Source: Streptomyces fumigatiscleroticus (GTDB taxonomy: Bacteria; Actinomycetota; Actinomycetes; Streptomycetales; Streptomycetaceae). From it: a stretch of DNA of 64,000 bases. This document shows, in pieces, positions 1 through 9,036 of this stretch. The stretch is from assembly GCF_014647975.1 (NCBI RefSeq), contig NZ_BMQF01000004.1:62001-126000 (forward strand), given 5' to 3'. The notes beneath the pieces were generated by a model. The model had not been told where the DNA came from, did not search any database, and saw only the letters and a program-made list of their open reading frames with translations. Numbering within the stretch: the stretch's first letter is position 1; the number at the start of each line of letters is the position of its first letter. The position numbers were made by a program, and so were the translations under genes.

Positions 1-74
1 CGACCAGCCACAGCGCACCCGCAGACGAGACACCGCCCCCGGCGAATTCCCGGCGCACCGCCCCCGGCGGACCC

Positions 75-2759
75 CTAGCGCACCGCCGCCCCGGCCGCCA
101 AGGCCCCCCGCGCCCGGTCCACCAACCCGTCCGCACCGCAGGATTGGGCCAGCGCCAGGCCCCGCTCGAGTTCGGCGACCGACCCGGCGGCGATGCCGTG
201 CTCGATGCGGGCGGCCGCGTGCTCGTACTGGCAGGGCGAGGACTCCAGGTAGGCGACGGCCTGGGCGGCGATCCGGACCGCGCGCTGCCCGGTCTGGAGC
301 GCGGCGGCGCAGCGCAGGGCCTCGCCGATGGCGGTGTCGGTGCCGAAGCGCTCGGCCTGGCGGCGGGCGTCGGTGGCGAGCCGTGCGGCACGGCCGGGGT
401 CGTGCGCGGCCAGGGCGCGGGCGAGGTCGGCGGCCCAGGGCGCCAGTACGGGGTTGTGGTGGCCGCGCCCGGCCGCCGCCCTGCCCGCCGCCTGGAGCTC
501 GTCGATGCCCTCCCCGGTGCGGCCGACGGCGAGCAGCAGCCGGCCGCGCACGGCACGCGGATCGGGCAGCACGATGGTGGAGGGGTAGGGCGGCGCGAAG
601 CCGTACCGCTCGGCGGTGGCCCATGCCTCGTCGACATGGCCGCGGGCGAGCAGCGTGTCGATCAGGTTGCAGGTGGCCGTCCAGTACAGGGGCAGACCCC
701 GGCCGACGCGCTCGGCGAGCCGCAGTGACGTGCGCAGGGACGTCTCCGCCTCCCGCAGCCGGCCTCGCCTGCGGTGTCCGAGCCCCACGTAGGCATGGGC
801 CAGGGCGAGGTGGCCGCCGCTCCAGCCGGCCGTCTCGTAGGCGTGCAGGGCCTCGTTGTAGAGGCTCTCGGCGCGGTCGAGACGGTCGGTGTAGACGTAG
901 GTGTTCGCCAGCATCAGCAGCAGCTCGACGCCCCACTCGGCGTCCGTCCAGCCGAGCCCGGGGGCGAGCCGGCCGTTGACGAGGGCGCGGTCGCACAGTT
1001 CGACGGCCTCCTCGGCGTTCGCGCCCTGGGCCATGGCGTCGAAGGCGCGCAGGATGAGCAGCGCGCGCTCGGAGTTGTCCCGGCCGGTGCAGGAGCGGAC
1101 GAGTTCGGCCAGGCGCGCGGAGCGGCCCGGCACGGCGGCCTCGCCTGCGTGGATGCCCTCCCACATGTACTGCACGGCCTGGAGCCGCATGCGGGACGGT
1201 CCCGGTTCGTGCCGGGCGGCCTCCGCCTCGACCGTGCGGACGGCCTCCTCCAGCTGGTCGTTGTGGACGAGCGCCTGGGAGAGACGGAGGACGGCGTCCA
1301 CCCGCGCGGGTCCGTCCAGACCCGGCATGGCGAGCGCGGTGCGCAGATGACCGATGGTCCTGGCGGGCGCGGTGAGCAGGGTGGCGCGGCCCAGTTCGTA
1401 CAGCACGCGCGCGTGGACGTCGGGGCGGGGCGGTTCCAGCAGGGCGCGTTCCAGGCAGCGGCGTGCGGCGTCGGGGGCGCCGACGGCGAGGTGCTCGCGG
1501 GCGGCCTCGCGGAGCTGCTCGACGAGTTCCTCGTCGTCGTCGGGGTGGACCTGGAGCAGATGGCGGGAGGCGGCGGCCAGGCCGCGCCCGGAGTCGGCGA
1601 GCACCTGGGCGGCGATGCCGTGCATGGCGGTGCGCAGCGCCTCGGGGATGGAGTTGTAGACGGCGGTGGCGATGAGCGGGTGGACGAACTCCAGGTCGCC
1701 GTCGTCGGTCTGCCCGGCGCCGGGGTCGGGCGCGGTGAGGATGCGGGCGCTGCGCAGCAGTTCGGCGCAGCGGACGGCGTCGTCGTGGCTCATGGTGGCG
1801 AGCCGGGCCACCAGGCCGACGGAGATGCCGGTGCCGAGGATGGCGGCGGCCCAGGCGAACCGGGTGGCGTCGATGCCGAGTTGCTCCAGGCGGGCGACGA
1901 GTCCGCCGCCGCGGGCCGCGCGGTTCAGGGCGCGCAACTCGCCGGCCTGCGCCTCGACCGGTTGCAGCTCGCTGTCCTGCACCTTGGCCAGGAGTTCCAC
2001 GGTCTCGTAGGGGTTGCCGCCGGTGACGGCCCAGACCTCGCGGCAGAACGGGGCGTCGGCGTGCCGGCCCAGGGTGGCACGGGTGAGTCCGGCGGTCGCC
2101 TCGGGGGTGAGGGCGCTGAGCGTGGCGGCGGGGTGGTGGGCGGCGGTGGCGATCGTGTCGAGGTGGCGGGCGCTCTCGCCGGCGACGTCGCCGGGCCGGC
2201 GGGCGATCAGGACGAGCACCGACAGGTCGTCCAGCTGCCCGGCGAACGCGGCGAGCCAGCGCAGGGTCTCCTGGTCGGCCCAGTGGGCGTCGTCGACGAG
2301 CAGCACCAGCGGCCATTCGCGGCGGGCGAGCCGGCGGACGGCGGCGACCAGGCCGTCGACCACGCCCTGGGGGTCGGCCTGCCGCCCGCCGGGGTCCGCC
2401 ACGCCGAGGGCGGGGCCGGCGATGTCGTACCAGTCGCCGAGGTACTCGCGCGCCTCCTCCGGCAGCATCGACACCAGCGCGGGCTGGAGCAGTTGCCGCA
2501 CCACGTTGAAGGGGACGGATCTGAGGGTCTCGGCGCCGCGGGCCGACCAGACCGTGCAGCCGCGGCGTTCGGCGATGCGGCGGGCCTCGGCCAGCAGCGC
2601 GGTCTTGCCCAGTCCCGCCTCTCCCCGCAGGACGAGCAGGCCGCCGGAGGACGAGCGGTCCGCGGAGACGGCGTCGACCGCCCGTTCGATGGCGGCGACC
2701 TCCTCGTCGCGCTCCCAGAGAGAGGCCGAGGCCGCGACCGGGGGCCGTACCTCCGTCAT
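75..2759 (-). CDS. Large AAA/TPR ATPase, LAL-like, without HTH
   Basis: A protein of 894 residues. The N-terminal P-loop ATPase domain has Walker A GEAGLGKT at residues 46-53 and a Walker B-like LLVDDAHW near 153-160. The rest is a long helical region typical of tetratricopeptide repeats. This architecture is that of the LuxR-family large ATP-binding regulators (LAL), which normally end in a LuxR helix-turn-helix. Here the chain stops at a TAG codon after an Ala/Arg-rich tail and no HTH is visible, nor in the other frames just downstream. The ATG at 2759 follows GGGAGG by a good distance, so I chose it over longer in-frame starts. Family knowledge suggests ATP-driven signal sensing. Without a DNA-binding domain it may act on a partner, or be a decayed regulator. 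Confidence 0.85.
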   Translation of the reverse strand: MTEVRPPVAASASLWERDEEVAAIERAVDAVSADRSSSGGLLVLRGEAGLGKTALLAEARRIAERRGCTVWSARGAETLRSVPFNVVRQLLQPALVSMLPEEAREYLGDWYDIAGPALGVADPGGRQADPQGVVDGLVAAVRRLARREWPLVLLVDDAHWADQETLRWLAAFAGQLDDLSVLVLIARRPGDVAGESARHLDTIATAAHHPAATLSALTPEATAGLTRATLGRHADAPFCREVWAVTGGNPYETVELLAKVQDSELQPVEAQAGELRALNRAARGGGLVARLEQLGIDATRFAWAAAILGTGISVGLVARLATMSHDDAVRCAELLRSARILTAPDPGAGQTDDGDLEFVHPLIATAVYNSIPEALRTAMHGIAAQVLADSGRGLAAASRHLLQVHPDDDEELVEQLREAAREHLAVGAPDAARRCLERALLEPPRPDVHARVLYELGRATLLTAPARTIGHLRTALAMPGLDGPARVDAVLRLSQALVHNDQLEEAVRTVEAEAARHEPGPSRMRLQAVQYMWEGIHAGEAAVPGRSARLAELVRSCTGRDNSERALLILRAFDAMAQGANAEEAVELCDRALVNGRLAPGLGWTDAEWGVELLLMLANTYVYTDRLDRAESLYNEALHAYETAGWSGGHLALAHAYVGLGHRRRGRLREAETSLRTSLRLAERVGRGLPLYWTATCNLIDTLLARGHVDEAWATAERYGFAPPYPSTIVLPDPRAVRGRLLLAVGRTGEGIDELQAAGRAAAGRGHHNPVLAPWAADLARALAAHDPGRAARLATDARRQAERFGTDTAIGEALRCAAALQTGQRAVRIAAQAVAYLESSPCQYEHAAARIEHGIAAGSVAELERGLALAQSCGADGLVDRARGALAAGAAVR

Positions 2760-3139
2760 CCCGCTACCTCCCCGAGTCGCCCGAACGACGTACCGGCCTT
2801 GAGAGTAGCCGTCCGATCGCCGGCGTGGAGGACCGTACCGGCAGGTGTTGCCGTGACGGGTGGAGAGCTGGTAACGGAGGCGACGGGCCGCTACGGCGGT
2901 GGTGCCACCCGGCGGCCGGCGCGGCCGGTGATGCCGCGCCGGCCGCCGGACACCGGCGCCGTCGGTGGTGCCGGACACGGCGGTGGACCCGGACCGGGCC
3001 CGGCCCGCCACCACCGGGCCGGTGCCGGCCGCCGGGCCGGCGGGCCGGCGAGCCCGCACGGCGCCTCACGGGTGCCGCGGCCCGGATTTGGGCCGCACCC
3101 TCTCATCCCGCTTTCACCGACGCCTCATACGGTGGGGAC
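2760..3139. other. 380-bp gene-free spacer
   Basis: This spacer separates the divergent ATPase and DUF2510 genes. It is extremely GC-rich and I see no convincing coding region: candidate frames on both strands have only Arg/Gly/Pro-rich composition. It contains one strong perfect hairpin (listed separately). It must also hold the promoters of both flanking genes, but I could not identify a clear -35/-10 pair. Confidence 0.6.
2909..2949. other. Perfect 17-bp-arm hairpin
   Basis: The arms at 2909-2925 and 2933-2949 are exact reverse complements, separated by a 7-base loop (CGGTGAT). The stem is almost pure G+C and has no downstream T-run. It lies about 190 bases before the DUF2510 start and 150 bases upstream of the ATPase start. 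It could be an RNA hairpin in a leader, a transcription block or a DNA cruciform. Confidence 0.7.
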
Positions 3140-4159
3140 ATGACGCAGGTGACTCCTCCCGGGTGGTACCCCGACCCCGGGCAGACAAGTGACGGTCCCG
3201 CCACCGAGCGCTGGTGGGACGGCAAGGCGTGGACGGAGCAGACCCGCCCCGCGGGATCGGCCGCCGCATGGGGTCCCCCGGTGCAGCCGCCGGCCGCCGG
3301 GGCGTATCCGGTGCATCCGGGGTATCCCGGTGTGCCGCCGGCGGGACGGCGGCGCGGGCTGCGCACGGGAATCGCCGTCGGTGCGGCGGTCGTGGTGCTG
3401 GCCTGCATAGGTGTCGGCGTGTACGCGCTGGCCGGCGACGACGGATCGGACGGGACCAGAGCCGGCTCCTCGCAGGGCCAGGGCGGTCCGGGCGGGCAGG
3501 GCGGCCCGTTCGGCGAGTCCGGGGGCGGTTCGGGCGGTCCGGGCGGCGGCTCCCAGGGCGGCCCGGACGGCGGCTCCGGCGGCTCCGGCGGGCAGTCGCC
3601 CGCCCCGGAGGGCTCCGAGGCGCCGAAGGTCGACAGCGGCTCGGTGACGGACGCGATCAGCGGTATCAGCCTGCCCATCCCGGACGGCTGGTACGGCCAG
3701 GAGTACTCGGCCGGCGCGCAGGTGACGTCGGACGACTCCTACGACTGCCCCGGTGACACCTCGCAGAGCTGCACCAAGGGCGGCGCGTACTCGGCGCCCG
3801 CGCTGGCGCTGGGCACCCAGGGCGACACCGCCGAGGAGATCGCCAAGGCCGATATCTCCGACAACGCGGAGGAGTCCTACGGCGGCAAGACCTACGGCTC
3901 GATCACCTCGCACGACGTGCTGGCCTCCAAGGCGGTCACGGTCGCCGGGCAGAAGGGCTATCTGGTCCGCTGGAAGGCGGTCACCAGCAAGGGCGCCGAC
4001 GGCTATGTCGAGTCGCTCGCCTTCCCGTCGCCCGCCGACCTCGAGCGGATCGTCGTCGTCCGGTTCGGCGTCGACGCCGACCAGAAGCAGTCCGTGATCG
4101 ACGAGATCACCGAAGGCATCAAGGTGTCCTCCGGCACCGGCAACGGGCAGAAGGTCTGA
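3140..4159 (+). CDS. DUF2510 single-pass membrane protein
   Basis: A protein of 339 residues. It opens with a DUF2510 module (GWYPDP motif near residues 7-12, then a W-W-D-G pattern), a short domain common at the cytoplasmic N-terminus of actinobacterial membrane proteins. One hydrophobic helix follows near residues 75-95. Then comes a Gly/Ser-rich low-complexity linker of about 60 residues and a C-terminal globular domain that would lie outside the cell and contains a CPGDTSQSC segment with two cysteines. The biochemical role is unknown. The ATG at 3140 directly follows GGTGGGGAC. The gene appears monocistronic and ends at a bidirectional hairpin shared with the convergent TetR gene. Confidence 0.88.
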   Translation: MTQVTPPGWYPDPGQTSDGPATERWWDGKAWTEQTRPAGSAAAWGPPVQPPAAGAYPVHPGYPGVPPAGRRRGLRTGIAVGAAVVVLACIGVGVYALAGDDGSDGTRAGSSQGQGGPGGQGGPFGESGGGSGGPGGGSQGGPDGGSGGSGGQSPAPEGSEAPKVDSGSVTDAISGISLPIPDGWYGQEYSAGAQVTSDDSYDCPGDTSQSCTKGGAYSAPALALGTQGDTAEEIAKADISDNAEESYGGKTYGSITSHDVLASKAVTVAGQKGYLVRWKAVTSKGADGYVESLAFPSPADLERIVVVRFGVDADQKQSVIDEITEGIKVSSGTGNGQKV

Positions 4160-4178
4160 TCCGGCCCCGGCACGGGAT

Positions 4179-4225
4179 CGGCCGGGTGGAGCGCCCCTCC
4201 GCTCAAGGGGAACCCCACCCGGCCG
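4179..4225. terminator. Bidirectional terminator hairpin
   Basis: The 11-base arms at 4179-4189 and 4215-4225 are exact reverse complements. A second inner stem (CCCCT pairing with AGGGG) extends the structure. It lies between the convergent stop codons at 4159 and 4307, the expected place for a shared terminator. There is no U-run, as is usual in Streptomyces. Confidence 0.8.
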
Positions 4226-4306
4226 GGGGGTGCGCGCCGCCCCCGTCCCCACGGTGCGGCGCGAGCAGGTCACCGTCCAGTCATCCCGTGGACGGCGGCC
4301 TGGGTC

Positions 4307-4921
4307 TCAGGTGAGGCCGAGTGCCGGCAGCACGGCGGCCTCCACGAAGCGGACCATGTAGTCCGGGTCGGCGTACTCGCCCTCCAGGACGGGGCGGATC
4401 CGCAGCACGCCGAACATCTGGGCGGGCACGTACTCCAGCGCCGGGTTGCCGGCGTCGACCTCGCCGCGCTCCACCCCGCGCCGCAGGATCTCCCTCAGCG
4501 CGGCGATCTCGGGTTCGACCAGCGCCTCGCGCAGCGCCGTGCGCAGCTCCGGGTCCTGCGTGATGGCGTGGCCGAACGCCTGGAGCAGGCTGGTGTCCTT
4601 GCCCGACCACTCGCCCGCGACGCGGGCCGCCCGGCGCAGGTCCCCGGCGAGCGAGCCGGTGTCGATGCCGGCGAAGCGCACCCGCCGGTGCGAGCGCAGC
4701 GCCGCCGCCACGAACTGGGGTTTGGTCTTCCACTGCCGGTAGAGCGTGGACTTGCTGCACCGGGTGCTGGCGGCGATGCCCTCCATGGTGACGGCCTCGT
4801 ACCCGCACTCGCGGACCTGTTCCAGGACGGCGTCGAGAAACTCCTGCTCACGCTCCGGCGTGATCTTGGAGCGGCGCGAAGCGCCGACCGTTTCCGGTCG
4901 GTCTGCGGCCTGCGACGTCAT
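4307..4921 (-). CDS. TetR/AcrR-family repressor
   Basis: A protein of 204 residues. The N-terminal TetR helix-turn-helix is clear: a first helix, then ITPEREQEFLDAVLEQV and MEGIAASTRCSKSTLYRQW near residues 45-65. The rest is the variable ligand-binding and dimerisation domain, with the shape of the TetR_C family of efflux regulators. It is divergent from a PAP2 phosphatase and a DMT exporter. The 173-base spacer carries stacked inverted repeats, so I infer it represses itself and the divergent pair. The ligand is unknown. Confidence 0.93.
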   Translation of the reverse strand: MTSQAADRPETVGASRRSKITPEREQEFLDAVLEQVRECGYEAVTMEGIAASTRCSKSTLYRQWKTKPQFVAAALRSHRRVRFAGIDTGSLAGDLRRAARVAGEWSGKDTSLLQAFGHAITQDPELRTALREALVEPEIAALREILRRGVERGEVDAGNPALEYVPAQMFGVLRIRPVLEGEYADPDYMVRFVEAAVLPALGLT

Positions 4922-4983
4922 CGACCCCTCGCTCCTTACTCGTGTCCGGCGGTCCGGGCCCGCTTACCAGTGTGCCGTTCGTC

Positions 4984-5055
4984 CATCGATACGCAAGTGT
5001 ACCGGTACTGGATCGTATCGGTACACTAGCGTATCGGTACGCGACCGTATCGATG
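4984..5055. promoter_or_regulatory. Nested inverted-repeat operator for the TetR
   Basis: The element TATCGGTAC occurs at 5016-5024 and 5032-5040, with inverted relatives at 4987-5008. The 22-base arm 4987-5008 is the reverse complement of 5015-5036 except for two positions. A second, outer pair (4984-4993 and 5046-5055) is a perfect 10-base inverted repeat about a different centre. This arrangement in a TetR/target spacer indicates several adjacent repressor sites covering both promoters. Confidence 0.82.
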
Positions 5056-5094
5056 AGAACCACACGCACCACCGTCAGTGAAGGGGGCCGGGGG

Positions 5095-5892
5095 ATGAAC
5101 GCCCGCACCGAGCCGCCGGAAGCGGAGGCCGACGCGTCGGCGCGGCCTCCCCTCCTCCGTGAGCTTCTGCTCGTCGCAGGGCTCTTCCTCGTCTACAAGT
5201 TCGGCCGGCAGCTCGCCGCGGGCCACACCGGCGAGGCCTTCCGCAACGCGCACCACGTGTGGGACCTGGAACGGGCGCTCCATCTGCCCGGCGAGGGCAC
5301 GGTGCAGTCCCTGCTGCTGCACGGCGACGTCCTCGTGCACGTCGCGAACACCTACTACGCCACCGTCCACTTCCCGGCCACCGCCGCCTTCCTGGTCTGG
5401 CTCTGGCTGCGGCGCCCCGCGCACTACGTCTGGGCCCGCCGGGTGCTGGCCGCGCTGACCGCGGCGGCCCTGGTGCTGCATCTCGCCTTCCCGCTGGCCC
5501 CGCCGCGGATGCTCGCCGCGACCGGCCTGGTGGACACCGCGCGGGTGTACGGCCCGTCGGTGTACGGCCCGCCCAGTACCGACCACCTCTCCAACCAGTT
5601 CGCGGCGATGCCCTCGCTGCACTTCGGCTGGGCGCTGATGCTGGCGATCGGCCTGATCGTCGCCACCCGGTCGCGGTGGCGGTGGCTGTGGCTGCTGCAT
5701 CCGCTGCTCACCCTGCTGGTGATCGTGGGCACGGCGAACCACTTCTGGCTGGACTCGATCATGGCGACGGTCCTGCTCGGCCTCGCGCTGAGGCTGATAC
5801 CCCTGCCGCACCGGACGGCCACCACGGCGGGCACCGCCGCGCGCCGGCCGGTACCGGTCGAGGAGCGCGAACTGGTGGTGGCGGGCCGGTGA
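5095..5892 (+). CDS. PAP2-family membrane phosphatase / IPC-synthase-like
   Basis: A protein of 265 residues with about six hydrophobic helices. The PAP2 superfamily catalytic elements are visible: SLHFGWALM, carrying the motif-2 histidine, and NHFWLDS, carrying the final catalytic His and Asp. These are in the order found in PAP2_3 / inositol-phosphorylceramide-synthase-like proteins, which dephosphorylate or transphosphorylate lipid phosphates at the membrane. The substrate cannot be read from sequence. I chose the ATG at 5095, which follows GAAGGGGG; an ATG at 5053 is an alternative inside the operator. The stop overlaps the next gene by four bases (GTGA), so the two are translationally coupled. 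Confidence 0.86.
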   Translation: MNARTEPPEAEADASARPPLLRELLLVAGLFLVYKFGRQLAAGHTGEAFRNAHHVWDLERALHLPGEGTVQSLLLHGDVLVHVANTYYATVHFPATAAFLVWLWLRRPAHYVWARRVLAALTAAALVLHLAFPLAPPRMLAATGLVDTARVYGPSVYGPPSTDHLSNQFAAMPSLHFGWALMLAIGLIVATRSRWRWLWLLHPLLTLLVIVGTANHFWLDSIMATVLLGLALRLIPLPHRTATTAGTAARRPVPVEERELVVAGR

Positions 5893-6818
5893 GCGCCGTG
5901 GTCCTCGCCGTCGCGCTGTCCCTGGTCTCCGCCGTCGCCTACGCGGCCGCGGCCGTCGCCCAGGAACGGCTCGCCGCCCGCTCCTCCGGTCCGGGGGCGC
6001 TGCGGCTGCTGGCCAGCGGCGCGTGGTGGTGGTCGGTGGTGCTGAACGCGGCGGCCGCGCTGCTGCACGTCGTCGCCCTGAAGTACGGTCCGCTCACCGT
6101 GGTCCAGCCGCTCGGCGCCCTGACCCTGGTCGCGGCGGTGCCCCTGGGGGCGCGGATCGCGGGGCGCCGGGTGAGCACGGCCGAGTGGCGGGGCACGGCC
6201 CTGACCCTGCTCGGGCTGGCCGCGCTGCTGGTCACGGCGTCCGGTGCCGCTCCCGACGAGGTGCTGAGCGTGCCCGAGGCGCTGGCCGTCGCGGGCGCCA
6301 CGGCGGCACTGATCGGCATGCTGTCCTGGCCGGGCGCACGGCCGGGCCTGAGGCACGCGACCGCGTCCGGCGTCGCCTCCGGGGTCGCCTCGGCGCTCAC
6401 CCAGACCGTGACGGTCGCCGTCACCGACCGCTCGGGCCCGCTGCTGAGCGCGCAGGTCGTCGGCGTGGCGCTGCTGGTCGCGGTGTTCGCCGCCGGCGGG
6501 CTGCTGCTGTCGCAGACCGCCTACCGGGGCGGTCTGGGCGCGCCGCTGGCGGTGGTGACCCTGGCCAACCCGGTGGCCGCCGCGGTGATCGGGCTCTCGC
6601 TGCTGGGCGAGCGGCTCCAGGGCGGCCCGGCCGGGGTGCTGCTCGCCCTGGCCGGGGCGGCGCTGGCCTCCTGGGGCGTGATCCTGCTCAGCCGGACACC
6701 GCCCGGCGACCACGGCCATCCGGTGGCCGCGGTCCTGGCGCTGGACGGCGACCCGGCGACGGCCGAGCCGGGTCTGGTGCCCCGGCAGACCGGGCGGGGG
6801 CACCTGACCCGGCTGTGA
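5889..6818 (+). CDS. DMT (EamA-like) family membrane transporter
   Basis: A protein of 309 residues with about ten hydrophobic helices in two similar halves. It has the small-residue-rich pattern and the conserved 'GPLTVVQPLG' and 'LANPVAAAVIG' helices seen in DMT superfamily proteins. Members export or import small metabolites by proton exchange; the substrate is unknown. The GTG start at 5889 overlaps the PAP2 stop by four bases, placing both under the same TetR-type control. It ends 16 bases from the convergent phospholipase gene. Confidence 0.86.
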   Translation: MSAVVLAVALSLVSAVAYAAAAVAQERLAARSSGPGALRLLASGAWWWSVVLNAAAALLHVVALKYGPLTVVQPLGALTLVAAVPLGARIAGRRVSTAEWRGTALTLLGLAALLVTASGAAPDEVLSVPEALAVAGATAALIGMLSWPGARPGLRHATASGVASGVASALTQTVTVAVTDRSGPLLSAQVVGVALLVAVFAAGGLLLSQTAYRGGLGAPLAVVTLANPVAAAVIGLSLLGERLQGGPAGVLLALAGAALASWGVILLSRTPPGDHGHPVAAVLALDGDPATAEPGLVPRQTGRGHLTRL

Positions 6819-6834
6819 ACCCCCGCCTCGGCGG

Positions 6835-8886
6835 CTACTCCGTGATGATCGCCGGGTCGCTCACGCCCGCCCGCCCGTTCTCCACATGTCCGGCGAAGCG
6901 GCGCAGGAAGGCCGGGTCGGCCTCGTCGGTGACGGTCAGGTCGTACCAGCGCCGGCTGCGCGCCAGGTCGACGGTGTGGTGGACGGTGGCACCGGCGCGG
7001 ACGGTGACGGCCGTGGTGCGGCCGCCGTAGCCGTCGGCGAGCCTCAGCCGGGCCGTGCCGGAGCCGTGGTTGGTGAAGGTCAGCCGGATGTCGTCGCCGG
7101 TGTGCCGGGCGGTGACCTCGCATCCGGCCTTCTTGTTCGAGCCCTTGAAGGCGCGCAGGAAGCCGTTGGGGCCGTGCACGGTCAGGTCGTGGGAGCCCGC
7201 CGAGTACGCCGCGTTCCAGGTGTCGGAGACGGTCTTGCCGGCCTCGGTGGTGTAGGTCCAGGGCCCGTCGGTGCGGTTGCCGGAGGTGACCAGGAAGGCG
7301 GCACCCGCCCTGGGGCCGGAGGCGAAGGTGAGCGTCAGCCTCCCGGCCGCCGGGTCGGCCGCGGCGTCCACGTGCGGGGCGTACCGCAGCGGGCGGGCGG
7401 GCCGCAGCCCGCGCTCCTGCTTCGGCAGCACCGCGTCGGCGGGCGGGGTGGGCACGTAGTCGGGGTGGCGGACGCGGTCCGGCGGCTCGTAGCCGTCGGT
7501 GTCCGGCAGCGCGACCGGCTCGGTGTCCTTGCGGGAGAAGTCGAACGCGGAGGTCAGATCGCCGCAGACGGCGCGCCGCCAGGGCGAGATGTTCGGCTCG
7601 TGGACGCCGAAGCGGCGCTCCATGAACCGGATGATCGAGGTGTGGTCCAGGGTCTCGGAGCAGACGTAGCCGCCCTTGCTCCACGGCGAGACGACGAGCA
7701 TCGGCACCCGCTGGCCCAGCCCGTACGCCCCGGCCACGTGCGAGGAGTCGCCCTTGAAGTAGTCGGGCCCGGCGTCGACGGTCGACTTGCCCTGCGCGGC
7801 GGAACCCGGCGGGAACGGCGGCACCAGGTGATCGAAGAAGCCGTCGTTCTCGTCGTAGGTGATGAACAGGGCCGTCTTCGCCCACACCTCGGGCACGGCA
7901 GTGAGCGCGTCGATGACCTGCGCGATGTACCAGGCGCCGTAGTTGGCGGGCCAGTTGGGGTGCTCGGTGAAGGCCTCGGGGGCGGCGATCCAGGAGATCT
8001 GCGGCAGCGTGCCGTTGCGCACATCGGCCCGCAGCCGGTCGAAGTAGCCCTCGCCCTTGCCGTGGTCGGTGCCGGTGCGGGCCTTGTCGTGGAGCGGGTC
8101 GCCGGGCCGGGCGTTGCGGTACCGGTCGAAGTAGAGCAGCGAGTTGTCGCCGTAGTTGCCGCGGTAGGCGTCGCTGATCCAGCCCCAGCCGCCGGCCGCG
8201 TCGAGGCCGTCGCCGATGTCCTGGTAGATCTTCCAGGAGATCCCGGCCTGCTCCAGGCGCTCGGGGTACGTGGTCCAGCCGTACCCCTTCTCGTCGTTGC
8301 CGAGGACCGGCCCGCCGCCGGTGCCGTCGTTGCCCGTGTACCCCGTCCACATGTAGTAGCGGTTGGGGTCGGTGGAGCCGATGAACGAGCAGTGGTAGGC
8401 GTCGCAGATGGTGAAGGTGTCGGCGAGCGCGTAGTGGAAGGGGATGTCCTCGCGCTTCAGGTAGGCCATGGTCGTGGCGCCCTTGGCGGGCACCCACCCG
8501 TCGTACTTGCCGTCGTTGACGGCGGCGTGCCCGTCGTTCCAGCCGTGCGGGAGGTCCTGGATGAAGGCCATGCCCAGGTCGTCGGCGTCCGGGTGGAACG
8601 GCAGGACGTCCTTGGTGCCGTCCGACTGGTGCCAGACCGACTTGCCGTTGTCCAGCGTCACCGGACGCGGGTCGCCGAAGCCGCGGACGCCTCTGAGCGA
8701 GCCGAAGTAGTGGTCGAAGGAGCGGTTCTCCTGCATCAGGACGACGATGTGCTCGACGTCCTCGATCGACCCCGTGCGGTGGTTGGCCGGGAGCGCGGCG
8801 GCGCGCTGGATGCTGGCCGACAGGGCGCTGAACGCCGTGGTGGCGCCCGCGAGCTGGAGGAATCGACGCCGGTTGACTTCGGGCAT
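6835..8886 (-). CDS. Secreted phosphocholine-type phospholipase C
   Basis: A protein of 683 residues. The N-terminus NRRRFLQLAGATTAFSAL is a twin-arginine (Tat) signal. The catalytic domain of the phosphoesterase (PlcC/AcpA) superfamily follows, with VLMQENRSFDHYFG, carrying the Asn/Ser metal and nucleophile region, then FITYDENDGFFDHL and a DHTS motif. Two C-terminal DUF756 repeats complete the standard Pseudomonas PlcH-like layout, and the length matches. It should hydrolyse phosphatidylcholine or sphingomyelin-type lipids outside the cell. The ATG at 8886 follows GAGAGGTG. I saw no PHO box in the 150-base divergent spacer. Confidence 0.95.
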   Translation of the reverse strand: MPEVNRRRFLQLAGATTAFSALSASIQRAAALPANHRTGSIEDVEHIVVLMQENRSFDHYFGSLRGVRGFGDPRPVTLDNGKSVWHQSDGTKDVLPFHPDADDLGMAFIQDLPHGWNDGHAAVNDGKYDGWVPAKGATTMAYLKREDIPFHYALADTFTICDAYHCSFIGSTDPNRYYMWTGYTGNDGTGGGPVLGNDEKGYGWTTYPERLEQAGISWKIYQDIGDGLDAAGGWGWISDAYRGNYGDNSLLYFDRYRNARPGDPLHDKARTGTDHGKGEGYFDRLRADVRNGTLPQISWIAAPEAFTEHPNWPANYGAWYIAQVIDALTAVPEVWAKTALFITYDENDGFFDHLVPPFPPGSAAQGKSTVDAGPDYFKGDSSHVAGAYGLGQRVPMLVVSPWSKGGYVCSETLDHTSIIRFMERRFGVHEPNISPWRRAVCGDLTSAFDFSRKDTEPVALPDTDGYEPPDRVRHPDYVPTPPADAVLPKQERGLRPARPLRYAPHVDAAADPAAGRLTLTFASGPRAGAAFLVTSGNRTDGPWTYTTEAGKTVSDTWNAAYSAGSHDLTVHGPNGFLRAFKGSNKKAGCEVTARHTGDDIRLTFTNHGSGTARLRLADGYGGRTTAVTVRAGATVHHTVDLARSRRWYDLTVTDEADPAFLRRFAGHVENGRAGVSDPAIITE

Positions 8887-9036
8887 TGCGTGAGGCACCT
8901 CTCGCCTTGGGGGTGTGCGACCGGCCGGATCATGGACCGGGGGCGCCGAACGGAGGGGAAGAAGTGGATGGCGGGGGCGTGAAAGTCGCCGGTACGCGAG
9001 GTGTGCGGGGCGCGCCTGCCGGGGATGGTCGCGATC

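Noticed and set aside
774..3143. A 789-codon open frame on the plus strand opposite the large ATPase gene
   Set aside because: Gly/Gln/Val/Asp-rich composition with no domain; it is the antisense shadow of a high-GC gene with strong ATPase motifs.
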